Source: JBCCGG01 sp039029395 (lineage in GTDB: Bacteria > Pseudomonadota > Alphaproteobacteria > Kiloniellales > JAKSDN01). Taken from it: DNA of 25,716 nt. The translations under genes and the position numbers were made by a program. Shown here piece after piece: positions 7,335-15,061 of this stretch. The notes under the pieces are model-generated. The model saw only the letters and a program-made list of their open reading frames with translations. It ran no database searches and had not been told where the DNA came from. The first letter of the stretch is position 1. The number at the start of each line of letters is the position of its first letter. The stretch covers positions 1 through 25,716 of the forward strand of contig JBCCGG010000065.1 in the NCBI GenBank assembly GCA_039029395.1, given 5' to 3'.

Positions 7335-8330
7335 ATGAGCTTCAAGGCACTGATCGTCGACAAGGCCGAGGACGGCACGATCTCCCAGGCGATCGAGGAG
7401 ATCGGCGAAGACCGCCTGCCGGCCGAGGGCGACGTGACCGTCGCGGTCGAGCACACCACGGTCAACTACAAGGACGGGCTTTGCCTCGGCGGCCTGGGCG
7501 GCTTGGTGCGCAACTACCCTCACGTGCCGGGCATTGACTTCGCCGGCACCGTCGAGGCGTCCGACGACGCCCGCTACAAGCCCGGCGACAATGTGGTTTT
7601 GACCGGCTGGCGGGTCGGCGAGGTCTGGTGGGGCGGCTACGCCCAGAAGGCCCGGGTCAAGGCCGACTGGCTAGTGCCCCTGCCCGATGGCTTGACCGGC
7701 CGCCAGGCCATGGCGGTCGGCACCGCGGGTTTCACCGCCATGCTCGCGGTCTTGGAGCTTGAGCGCGAGGGACTCAAGCCCGGCCAGGGCGAGGTGCTGG
7801 TGACCGGGGCGGCCGGCGGCGTGGGCTCGATCGCGACCGCGATTTTGGCCAAGGCCGGCTATCAGGTCGCCGCGGTGACCGGGCGGCCGGAGACCGCCGA
7901 CTACCTGACCGGCCTGGGCGCCAGCCGCATCGTGCCCCGGGAAGACATCAACGAGACCGTCAAGCGACCGCTGGAGTCGGAGAGCTGGGCCGGCTGCGTG
8001 GATGCGGTCGGCGGGGCCATGTTGGCGCGGGTTCTGGGCCAGATGAAGTATGGCGCCTCGGTCGCCGCGGTTGGTCTTGCCGGCGGCGCCGGTCTGCCGG
8101 CCACGGTGATCCCCTTCCTCTTGCGCGCGGTCAAGCTGGTCGGCATCGACTCGGTGATGCGGCCCTACGACGACCGGGTCGCCGCCTGGCAGCGCATCGC
8201 CAGCGACCTGCCGCTGGAAAAGCTGGAAGACATGATCCAGCCGGCGAGCCTGGCCGATCTGCCCGATCTGGGCACGGCGATTCTCAAGGGCCAGGTCAAG
8301 GGCCGGGTCGTCGTCGACGTTAACGCCTGA
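7335..8330 (+). CDS. acuI: acryloyl-CoA reductase (NADPH), AcuI/YhdH-type MDR protein
   Basis: This 331-residue member of the zinc-independent medium-chain dehydrogenase/reductase family reduces acryloyl-CoA to propionyl-CoA with NADPH, detoxifying the acrylate unit of DMSP breakdown. Seen here are the family N-terminus ending in TTVNYKDGLCL, PGIDFAGTVE, the GWRVGEVWWGGYA region, GTAGFTAMLAV, and the nucleotide-binding VTGAAGGVGSIA. The C-terminus LKGQVKGRVVVDVNA is typical of YhdH/AcuI. Start ATG 7335 is preceded by a purine-rich GGAGGGTAAGAGG. In roseobacters acuI often lies next to dmdA; here a ligase gene sits between them. It is the last gene of the plus-strand run and converges with puuE. 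Confidence 0.88.
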   Translation: MSFKALIVDKAEDGTISQAIEEIGEDRLPAEGDVTVAVEHTTVNYKDGLCLGGLGGLVRNYPHVPGIDFAGTVEASDDARYKPGDNVVLTGWRVGEVWWGGYAQKARVKADWLVPLPDGLTGRQAMAVGTAGFTAMLAVLELEREGLKPGQGEVLVTGAAGGVGSIATAILAKAGYQVAAVTGRPETADYLTGLGASRIVPREDINETVKRPLESESWAGCVDAVGGAMLARVLGQMKYGASVAAVGLAGGAGLPATVIPFLLRAVKLVGIDSVMRPYDDRVAAWQRIASDLPLEKLEDMIQPASLADLPDLGTAILKGQVKGRVVVDVNA

Positions 8331-8345
8331 GGGTGATTGGATCTG

Positions 8346-8364
8346 CGGCACCGGGCCGGCGCCG
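8346..8364. terminator. GC hairpin between convergent acuI and puuE, possible bidirectional terminator
   Basis: CGGCACC and GGCGCCG flank a 5-base loop in the 41-base gap between the two stop codons. The stem is complete on the minus-strand transcript with one G-U pair and has one A-C mismatch on the plus-strand transcript. Neither side has a run of T residues, so it is not a classical intrinsic terminator, and its role is uncertain. Confidence 0.3.
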
Positions 8365-8371
8365 AACTCAA

Positions 8372-9289
8372 CTATCCCTCTTCCGGATGATGCTCCCGCC
8401 AGTGGCGGGCGATGTCGACTCGCCGGGCGACCCAGACCTGGTCGTGGGAGTCCACATGGTCGAGGAAGCGCTGGATCGCTCGGAAGCGGGCCGGGCGGCC
8501 GAGCAGCCTTGCGTGCATGCCGACCGACATCATCTTCGGGTGCGTCGCGCCCTCCTCGTAGAGCGTGTCGAAGGCGTCGCGCAGATAGGCGAAGAACTGA
8601 TCGCCCGAATTGAAGCCTTGCGCCGTGGCAAAGCGCATGTCGTTGGTGTCCAGGGTATAAGGCACGACCAGCTGGCCCGGCTGGACCCGGCTCCAGAACG
8701 GCAGGTCGTCGGAGTAGTCGTCGGCGTCGTAGAGAAAGCCGCCGTACTCCGCGACCAAGCGCCGGGTGTTCTCTGAGGTCCGGCCGGTGTACCAGCCCAA
8801 GGGCCGCTCGCCGCAGAGCCCGGTTAGGATCTCCATGGCCTCTTCCATGTGGGCCCGCTCCTCGGCCTCGGGCACACCGTGATAGTTGATCCAGCGTAGA
8901 CCGTGGCTGGCGATCTCGTGTCCGTCGGTAAGCGCCCGCTCAATGATCTGGGGCGTGCGCTTGGCCGCCATGGCGACCGCGAAGAGAGTGATCGGCAGAC
9001 CCCGGCTCTTGAAGAGATCGAGCAGCCGCCAGGCGCCGGCCCGACTGCCGTATTCGTAGATCGACTCCATGGACATGTGCCGCGCGCCTTGGAAGGGCGC
9101 CGCGCCGATGATCTCCGACAGAAAGATCTCCGAGGCCGCATCGCCATGAAGCACGCAGTTTTCCGCACCTTCCTCCACATTCAGCACGAACTGCACGGCG
9201 ACCCGGGCGCCACCCGGCCAGCGCACTTGGGGCGACCGCCCCTGATAGCCCGTCAGGTCCCGGGGATAGGGCGGCTCATTTTGCGCCAT
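8372..9289 (-). CDS. puuE: PuuE-type allantoinase (polysaccharide deacetylase superfamily)
   Basis: This 305-residue NodB-fold hydrolase of the cofactor-independent PuuE family would open the ring of allantoin to allantoate in purine/ureide degradation. The family N-terminus is very clear: YPRDLTGYQGRSPQVRWPGG, then VQFVLNVEEGAENCVLHGD, MSMESIYEYGSRAG, and the NodB-like HEIASHGLRWINY carrying the metal/substrate histidines. WYTGRTSENTRRL and the MMSVGMHARLLGRP motif follow. I chose ATG 9289; a TTG one codon earlier is in frame. The first 14 bases overlap the end of the preceding secreted-protein gene, so the two are probably translationally coupled. No uricase, HIU hydrolase, OHCU decarboxylase or allantoicase gene is in the window, so the rest of the pathway must lie elsewhere. 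Confidence 0.88.
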   Translation of the reverse strand: MAQNEPPYPRDLTGYQGRSPQVRWPGGARVAVQFVLNVEEGAENCVLHGDAASEIFLSEIIGAAPFQGARHMSMESIYEYGSRAGAWRLLDLFKSRGLPITLFAVAMAAKRTPQIIERALTDGHEIASHGLRWINYHGVPEAEERAHMEEAMEILTGLCGERPLGWYTGRTSENTRRLVAEYGGFLYDADDYSDDLPFWSRVQPGQLVVPYTLDTNDMRFATAQGFNSGDQFFAYLRDAFDTLYEEGATHPKMMSVGMHARLLGRPARFRAIQRFLDHVDSHDQVWVARRVDIARHWREHHPEEG

Positions 9290-10031
9290 CAACCAGCACT
9301 TTGCCGTACTTGGAATCGTCGTGATAGAGCAGGAAGGCGGAGATCGCCTTCTTCTCGACCGCCGCGATCGGGCCGACGCCCTCGACCAGGAAGCGGAATT
9401 GGTCCTCCTTGATGCTGGCCGGGCCGATCTCGCCCTCGAAGTTCCAATTGATCAGAGCCGCCTCGTAGGTGCCGGCCGGCACGGTGATCTCGTAGGCGCC
9501 GATGTAGCTCAAGGTAAGGTCCAGCTCGCCCTCGTACTTCAGGTGGTCCGGGTGGCTCAGGTCGTAGACCTTGACCTGGATCTTTCGCGTCTCCACCTGG
9601 CCCGGCTCGAGCCCGGCGACGTAGAGCGGCTGGGGCGGGGAATAGTGAATCACCACGCCTTCCTTCGCGTCCTGCTCGGTGACAACATTGATGTTGCCGT
9701 CCTGGTCTCGACGCACGAACCAGAAGTCGTCGGGGCCGATGGCGTAGCGCCCGGTTTCCTCGCTGCCGTCCTTGACGATCTTGGTGAAGCTGTGGGTCTC
9801 GGTCTCGCCCTTGCCGTCGCCGCTTATGTAGCGGAAGGTCCAGTTGCCCTCCTCGAAGGGGAAGAAGGTTTCGGCGTTTGCGATCGGATTGCCCGCGACC
9901 GGCTTGTCGAGCACGCCCTTGCCCAGGTGCTTTTCGATCAGCGCCTTGGCATCGGGCGCCAGCGTAACCTCGGCCGCCAGCGCCGGCCCCGCAACCAGCA
10001 TTCCAAGGATCAGCCCTACCAACGGCTTCAT
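9276..10031 (-). CDS. secreted protein of unknown function
   Basis: I do not recognise this family. It is 251 residues with a clear Sec signal peptide (MKPLVGLILGMLVAGPALAA, cleavage near residue 20). The mature part has alternating hydrophobic and polar beta-strand-like segments and no cysteines. Features include an FFPFEEGNWTFRY stretch, a TYEAALINWNFEGEIGPAS segment and a predicted soluble end KYGKVLVDGAK. GGGAGG lies upstream of ATG 10031. The gene sits 51 bases after the ThDP enzyme and overlaps puuE by 14 bases, which implies cotranscription. A periplasmic ligand-binding or structural role would be a guess. Confidence 0.75.
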   Translation of the reverse strand: MKPLVGLILGMLVAGPALAAEVTLAPDAKALIEKHLGKGVLDKPVAGNPIANAETFFPFEEGNWTFRYISGDGKGETETHSFTKIVKDGSEETGRYAIGPDDFWFVRRDQDGNINVVTEQDAKEGVVIHYSPPQPLYVAGLEPGQVETRKIQVKVYDLSHPDHLKYEGELDLTLSYIGAYEITVPAGTYEAALINWNFEGEIGPASIKEDQFRFLVEGVGPIAAVEKKAISAFLLYHDDSKYGKVLVDGAK

Positions 10032-10082
10032 GCCTCGCCTCCCACCGGTGATCAGCCGGGCAAGCTTAAGGCCTTTAGGGGT

Positions 10083-11693
10083 CTAAAGCGACCCCGCGTC
10101 GATCTCCACCAGGCTCGGGCCTTGGTGCGTCAGCGCCGCCGCGAGGCTCTCGCCGATGCCGGCCATGGTGGTGACCTGGAAGGGGCGGCAGCCGTAGGCC
10201 TTGGCGAGCATCTGGAAGTCCGGGTTGCGCGGGTGGGTCGCGATGTGGCCGATGCCCTTGCGGTCCATGTCGTCGATGATCGCGCCAAGCGACTGGCTGT
10301 TCCACAGGATCACCACCAGCGGCAGCTCGAGCTCGGCGGCGACGGCCAGCTCGTTGAGGGTGTATTGGAAGCCGTAGTCGCCGGCAATCGCGACCACCGG
10401 CCGGTCGGGCCGGCCGATCTTGGCGCCGATCGCGACCGGCAGGCCGTAGCCGAGCGTGCCAAAGCCGACCGGGTGCAGCCAGCTGCGCGGCTGCTCGACC
10501 GGGAAGGCCTGGTTCCCGCCGTAGGCCAGCTGGGTCATGTCGGTCGCGACGATGGCGTCGTCCGGCAAGGCCGACCGGATCTCCTTCAGCACGCCGCGCC
10601 GGAAGGCCCAGGCAGGGTCTTCCGAGGCGGTGATGGCGCGTGCGAGATCGGCGACCTCATCGGCGGTGATCTTGCTGCGAACCGCGCCGCCCTTGGGCAG
10701 GGCGTCCAGGATCGCGCAGGCAACCGCCTTGGCATCGGCCAGGATCGCCACATCGGCGGGGTAGCGGTCGGCCAGCTTGTGGGGGTCCAGATCGACCCGG
10801 ATCAGGGCGCCGCCGAAGGTCAGTCCCGCCGAGTAGTGGTCGGTCTCGGCCAGCTCCGTGCCGATCGCCAGCACCACGTCGGCGCTGGCCAGGAAGTCCC
10901 GGGCCTCGGGCGCCACCAAGTTGGCGCCGGTGCATAAGGGATCGCTGTCGGGGATCACGCCCTTGCCGGCGATGGTCGGCAGGCTCGCGGCGCCCAGTCG
11001 CTTGACCAGTTTGCGCAAGGGCGCGGACGCGCCGATCGCGCCGCCGCCAACCACGACCATGGGCCGCTCGGCTTCGCTCAGCAGACGGGCTGCCTCCTCG
11101 ACCGCCGCCGCCTCCGGATCGGGCAGGGCGCCCAGCGCCCGGGCCCGCCAGTCGCCGCTGGCCGGCGCCGCCAGCACGTCGATCGGGATCTCCACGTAGG
11201 CCGGGCGCGGGCGCGCGCTGTGGAAGGAATTGAAGGCGCGGGCAACCAGCTGGGGCACGGCGGCCGGCGAGGTCGCGGTCGCGGCGAAGCCGGTCACCGT
11301 GCAGGCCGCGGCCCGCTGGTCGGTGATCTCGTGCAGGCGCCCGAATCCCTGGCCCAGGTCCTTGAGGTCGAGCGCGCTGGAGATCGTCAAGAGCGGTACG
11401 GAATCGCTGTAGGCCTGACCCAGCGGCGTCATGATATTGGCCAGGCCCGGCCCGGTGATGGTGAAGCAGACCGCCGGCCGGCCCGTCGCCCGGGCATAGC
11501 CGTCGGCCATGAAGCCGGCGCCCTGTTCGTGGCGCGGCAGCACGTGGCGCAGGCCGGAGTTCAAGAGGCCCCGGTAGAGCTCGTTGTTGTGCACGCCGGG
11601 AATGCCGAACACCGTATCGACCCCGTAGTCCTTGAGCAGCTGGACCAGGGCGCCGCCGACCGGCCGCTCGAGAGTTTGCGCGTGAGCTGTCAA
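10083..11693 (-). CDS. ThDP-dependent decarboxylase, AruI-like (5-guanidino-2-oxopentanoate decarboxylase / acetolactate synthase family)
   Basis: This 536-residue enzyme has the three-domain ThDP fold. The N-terminal PYR domain has VDTVFGIPGVHNNELYRGL and the catalytic glutamate in RHEQGAGFMADGYAR (Glu56). The central domain includes RPMVVVGGGAIGA. The C-terminal PP domain has GDYGFQYTLNELAVAAEL (Asp439) and ILWNSQ in place of the common NN. The GIPGVH start and the HEITDQ segment resemble proteins annotated as AruI, which decarboxylates 2-ketoarginine; substrate assignment is inference and other 2-oxo acids are possible. I chose TTG 11693 because AAGGAC lies just before it and the domain starts a few residues later. 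The open frame continues upstream to 12089, but that part overlaps the DUF3179 gene and looks non-coding. Confidence 0.75.
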   Translation of the reverse strand: MTAHAQTLERPVGGALVQLLKDYGVDTVFGIPGVHNNELYRGLLNSGLRHVLPRHEQGAGFMADGYARATGRPAVCFTITGPGLANIMTPLGQAYSDSVPLLTISSALDLKDLGQGFGRLHEITDQRAAACTVTGFAATATSPAAVPQLVARAFNSFHSARPRPAYVEIPIDVLAAPASGDWRARALGALPDPEAAAVEEAARLLSEAERPMVVVGGGAIGASAPLRKLVKRLGAASLPTIAGKGVIPDSDPLCTGANLVAPEARDFLASADVVLAIGTELAETDHYSAGLTFGGALIRVDLDPHKLADRYPADVAILADAKAVACAILDALPKGGAVRSKITADEVADLARAITASEDPAWAFRRGVLKEIRSALPDDAIVATDMTQLAYGGNQAFPVEQPRSWLHPVGFGTLGYGLPVAIGAKIGRPDRPVVAIAGDYGFQYTLNELAVAAELELPLVVILWNSQSLGAIIDDMDRKGIGHIATHPRNPDFQMLAKAYGCRPFQVTTMAGIGESLAAALTHQGPSLVEIDAGSL

Positions 11694-11785
11694 AGCCGCT
11701 TGTCCTTTTTGAATCCCGATCGCGCGCACGCTCGACGGTTTTGACGCGGCGGTCAAGAGACCTTGTGAGGGATGTGCGGCTTGGC

Positions 11786-13219
11786 CTAGTTGGCGGCTTG
11801 GTAAAGCTCGCTGCCGACGCCCAGATAGCCGTCCCAGGCGAACCAGTAGGAGACGTGGCCCGGCACCCGGGCCAGGCGCGCGCCGTCGGGCCCAACCAGC
11901 TCGCCCTCCTCGACCCGCCAAATGCCGCCGGGCCCGGCCAGGCTTTCTCCCTCGCCCGGGGCGAAGCTGCGGCCGCCTCGCTCGTAGGCGCGCACGGTGC
12001 GGGTCTCGGCGTCGCCGACCAGAACCACCTCGAGGTTGCCGACCCGGTCGTTGATCACCGCGCCGCCCGCAAAGGCGTCGAGCGGCCAAGCCTTTGCAGC
12101 GCCGCGCGCGCGGATTCCGAAGACGTAGTCCTTCTGGCGCGGCAGCTCGCCGTCGCGCACCTGGGCCGGGAACATCAGGTTGGGACTGGCGAAGTAGTCG
12201 TTGTAGACCACGCCCGAGCCGTAGTCCCGGCGGTGGCCGGTCTCGAGCGACAGCACGCGGGTCTGCGGGTTCTTCTCGCGCCAGCGCTGCCAGCTGGTGA
12301 TCGCGACCGGGCGGATCTTCAGCGCGATGCCGCTATCCACCAGCGGGCCGGTCACCGGCTCACCGGTGAACTGGTTCCACAGGCTGTCGGTCTGGCGGTC
12401 GAACATCAGCTTGTTCGAGCGATAGAGGAATCCCGAAGAGCCGAACACGAAGGGCTCGTCGCGACCCTCGACGGCGGTCTCGAACAGGATGCCGGCGCCG
12501 CACAGGGTGCAGTAGGCAAGCGCGACCGGCACGCCGCCGATCACGTCGTTGAACATCTCGTGCCAGCCCATGATGCGCAACGGGTAGGCGCGTGCGTCGC
12601 CGTTGATCTCGACGCCGAACACCAGGTCGCTGTCGAGCAGGTAGTCGGCCTCGGCCGCCGGGATCAGATCGGGGTTGTCGAGCGAGGGAATGCCGTCCAC
12701 ATGGACGCCGCCCCAGGTGATCTCCTCCAGGCGGATCTTCATGGCCTCGCGATCGTTGCTGCCGTCGCCCAGAAAGCGCAGGAATTCCGGATCGATCTGC
12801 TCCAGGAGCTCGTTCTTGATCTCCGGATAGCTGGCGTGGGGCACGACCTCCGGATGGGCCTCCTGCCACAGCATGGCGTCGAACCAGTTGGCGGCGTCGC
12901 TGCCGGTGACCGCCTGAAAGGCCTTGGCCGCGGCCGGGTCGCCGCGCCGGGCGCCATAGCGCAGGGCCAGAATGAGTGCCGCGGCCACGTCCGGCTTGCC
13001 GCGCGCGGCAAGCGCGTCAAGCGCCCAAATGCGCTCCGGCCCACGGTCGAAGATGGCCGCCCGGCTGAGCGCGGCGACCTCCCGGTCGGAGATCTCCGCG
13101 GCCTGGACATGTGTGCCGGTAATCAGAAGGACGAAGAGGGCGAGAGCGCCGAATCGGGAAAGGACCATGGCTGAGCTCGGACTCCGGGTGCGTTGAAGAT
13201 TCCCCTCACGTGGGGTCAT
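11786..13219 (-). CDS. exported DUF3179 domain protein
   Basis: This 477-residue protein has a hydrophobic export signal (VLSRFGALALFVLLITGTHVQA, cleavage near AAE). A helical segment of about 90 residues follows, then the DUF3179 domain. Its marks are YLLDSDLVFGVEINGDARAY, MGWHEMFNDVIGGVPVA, the cysteine motif YCTLCGAGILFE, GSSGFLYRSNKLMFDR, and the C-terminal GHVSYWFAWDGYLGVG. The biochemical role of DUF3179 is unknown to me; the paired cysteines could bind metal or be redox active. Start ATG 13219 has GAGGAG at proper spacing; an internal ATG at 13170 would place the signal peptide at the very N-terminus and is a fair alternative. It lies 50 bases after the SbmA-like gene and 92 before the ThDP enzyme. 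Confidence 0.85.
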   Translation of the reverse strand: MTPREGNLQRTRSPSSAMVLSRFGALALFVLLITGTHVQAAEISDREVAALSRAAIFDRGPERIWALDALAARGKPDVAAALILALRYGARRGDPAAAKAFQAVTGSDAANWFDAMLWQEAHPEVVPHASYPEIKNELLEQIDPEFLRFLGDGSNDREAMKIRLEEITWGGVHVDGIPSLDNPDLIPAAEADYLLDSDLVFGVEINGDARAYPLRIMGWHEMFNDVIGGVPVALAYCTLCGAGILFETAVEGRDEPFVFGSSGFLYRSNKLMFDRQTDSLWNQFTGEPVTGPLVDSGIALKIRPVAITSWQRWREKNPQTRVLSLETGHRRDYGSGVVYNDYFASPNLMFPAQVRDGELPRQKDYVFGIRARGAAKAWPLDAFAGGAVINDRVGNLEVVLVGDAETRTVRAYERGGRSFAPGEGESLAGPGGIWRVEEGELVGPDGARLARVPGHVSYWFAWDGYLGVGSELYQAAN

Positions 13220-13269
13220 GGGGTGCTCCTCGACAGGCTTCCTCACCGCCCCGTGTTCAAGCTTGAACC

Positions 13270-14283
13270 TCACGCGGGCCGCGGCGCCAGGGGTCCGGTC
13301 TCGCCGCTCTCGCCGTGCCTGATCTGGCGCTCGAAGGCGCGCAGGCGCTTGTAGACCGAGATCAGCTCGACGATCGTGGTCCAGCTGTAGACCAGGAACT
13401 GGAACGAGGACTCGACCTTGCCGAAGGCGCGCACGATCTGCTGCATGACGCCCAACGTGAAGGCGCCGGTCACGATGGTCGGGCCGAGCGCCACATAGGC
13501 GACGACCGCGCCGAACTGCAGGTAGGACCACTTGGCCACATCGAAGTAGGCGTAGTGGAAGAACAGGCGGAAGTAGTTCTTGCGGACATTGCCGAAAAGC
13601 TGGCGCGCGGTGATCGGATCGGCCCGCTCGGCGTGGTCCTCGCCGAACACCAACTCCTTTCGGTAGGCGGCCTCGACCTTTTGGTTGTTGAACTCAAGCC
13701 CCGGCAGCTTGATGCCGACGACCGCCAGCAGCACCGTGCCGGCCAGTGCAAAGAGAATCGCCACATAGACCAGGGACTGGTCGACCGGGCCGATCCACGG
13801 CAGCTCGGTGACCTTCTCCGACAGGGTCCAGAGGATCGGCAGAAAGGCGACCAGGGTCATGACGCTGCGCATGAAGTTGATGCCCAAACCCTCCATGATC
13901 CGGGCGAAGCGCATGGTGTCCTCCTGGACCCGTTGCGCTGCGCCTTCGATGTGACGCAGCTGGTGCCAGTGGGACATGTAGTAGTCGTTCATCGCGGTGC
14001 GCCAGCGGAAGATAAAGTGCTTGATGTAGAAGTCGAGCACCACGGCGATCGCCACATAGAGCCCGGCGATCTTGCTGAAGGTCAGGAGCGTCCGGTAATA
14101 CTCGCCCTGGCTAACCGAGCCCGGCTCGCCCAAGGCCTGTTGGATCAGGTCGTAGAACTCGCCGAACCACTCGTTGATCTCGACGTCGAGCTGGACCTTG
14201 TACCAGGTGACGAAGAGAATCACGATGGAGCCAAGAAGCGACCAATGGAGCCAACGGCGGCTCATGAAGAAGGAACGGAACAC
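13270..14283 (-). CDS. SbmA/BacA-family peptide transporter, short form
   Basis: This 337-residue inner-membrane protein belongs to the SbmA/BacA family, which imports proline-rich and other peptides and some modified peptide antibiotics by proton motive force. From memory it closely follows E. coli SbmA: FRWRTAMNDYYMSHWHQLRH, IEGAAQRVQEDTMRFA, AVVGIKLPGLEFNNQKVEAA, YRKELVFGED, RKNYFRLFFHYAYF and SWTTIVELISVYKRLRAFE. It lacks roughly the first 60-70 residues of SbmA (406 aa), i.e. the first membrane segment. GTG 14283 is the chosen start, with GGGAGAG before it; ATG 14265 is an alternative. No upstream in-frame extension is visible, so this may be a natural short subtype. It leads the five-gene minus-strand run. 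Confidence 0.82.
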   Translation of the reverse strand: MFRSFFMSRRWLHWSLLGSIVILFVTWYKVQLDVEINEWFGEFYDLIQQALGEPGSVSQGEYYRTLLTFSKIAGLYVAIAVVLDFYIKHFIFRWRTAMNDYYMSHWHQLRHIEGAAQRVQEDTMRFARIMEGLGINFMRSVMTLVAFLPILWTLSEKVTELPWIGPVDQSLVYVAILFALAGTVLLAVVGIKLPGLEFNNQKVEAAYRKELVFGEDHAERADPITARQLFGNVRKNYFRLFFHYAYFDVAKWSYLQFGAVVAYVALGPTIVTGAFTLGVMQQIVRAFGKVESSFQFLVYSWTTIVELISVYKRLRAFERQIRHGESGETGPLAPRPA

Positions 14284-14608
14284 GGAACACTCTCCCGTTT
14301 CGCTGTGCGGCGCGGAGTCGCGGTGCCAGAGGGCCCCTACCTAGCCAAAAGCACCGGCCAAGAGAAGCGCTCATCCGCCGGACCGCCTTTTGCCCACGGC
14401 GGCAGGGCGCTGGCACAAAGATTTCGAGGCGGCCCCCAGAAGGCGTTGTCAAGCTATTGTTATCATTTGGTTATTTTTCCGGGAACTCGGCAGATTGCCG
14501 GGGTATGGTGGGTCCTTGTCCGATTTCGATTGGAACGACCCCATGCAACGGCACTGTCAAGACTGACGAAATCGTGAGGCGAAGAACACGAAAGAGGAGC
14601 GGACTCAG
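14284..14608. other. divergent intergenic region, SbmA-like gene / yaiI
   Basis: These 325 bases hold no convincing gene. An AT-rich patch at about 14446-14480 contains TTGTCA on the plus strand, whose complement reads TTGACA, and TATCAT at 14461-14466, but no pair of boxes has correct spacing on either strand. A small perfect hairpin CGGCA-GAT-TGCCG lies at 14488-14500, without a T run. Promoters for both flanking genes are expected here; I cannot place them. Confidence 0.4.
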
Positions 14609-15061
14609 GTGCTTGAGATCTATGTCGACGGCGATGCCTGCCCGGTCAAGCCGGAGGTTTTTAAGGTCGCCCAGCGGCACGATCTGGTGGTCCATATAGT
14701 CTCCAACCGGGGCTTGCGTCCCAATGCCGATCCCCGAGTGCGTCAGGTCGTGGTCGGCGAGGGCCTGGACGCCGCCGACGACTGGATCGCCGAGCATATC
14801 GGACCTGGCGACATCGCGGTCACCGCCGACATAGGCCTGGCCGCGCGCTGCCTGAAGGCGGGCGCCCGGCCGCTCGGGCCGACCGGAAAGCCCTTCACCG
14901 AGGCCAACATCGGCATGGCCCAGTCTCTCCGCGATCTAACCTCTCAGCTGCGCGACAGCGGCGAGATCCGCGGTGGCGGGCCGGGCTTTTCCAAGCGCGA
15001 CCGCTCGCGCTTCCTGGAGCAGCTGGAGATCACCGTCCAAGCCGTGCGGCGCGGGCGTTAG
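14609..15061 (+). CDS. yaiI: YaiI/YqxD family protein (UPF0178, DUF188)
   Basis: This 150-residue cytosolic protein belongs to a widely conserved family of uncertain function with a PIN/nuclease-like alpha-beta fold. It is full length, with IYVDGDACPVK near the N-terminus, an SNRGLRP stretch, AADDWIAEHIGPGDIAVTADI, and the C-terminal TGKPFTEANIG and FSKRDRSRFLEQLE. The GTG start at 14609 is supported by AGGAG at 14593-14597 and by the family N-terminus beginning directly at the first strand. Its TAG stop (15059-15061) overlaps the TAA stop of the convergent PEP-CTERM gene in the four bases TTAG. Confidence 0.9.
   Translation: MLEIYVDGDACPVKPEVFKVAQRHDLVVHIVSNRGLRPNADPRVRQVVVGEGLDAADDWIAEHIGPGDIAVTADIGLAARCLKAGARPLGPTGKPFTEANIGMAQSLRDLTSQLRDSGEIRGGGPGFSKRDRSRFLEQLEITVQAVRRGR

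Noticed and set aside
9321..10937. 538-codon plus-strand frame across the secreted-protein and ThDP genes
   Set aside because: It spans two real genes and their intergenic gap on the other strand, with no recognisable motif.
11694..12089. N-terminal extension of the ThDP decarboxylase
   Set aside because: The extension is Arg/Gly rich, overlaps the DUF3179 coding region, and the family N-terminus starts right after TTG 11693, which has its own ribosome site.
11741..13174. 477-codon plus-strand frame opposite DUF3179
   Set aside because: Shadow frame: the DUF3179 domain on the minus strand is unmistakable.
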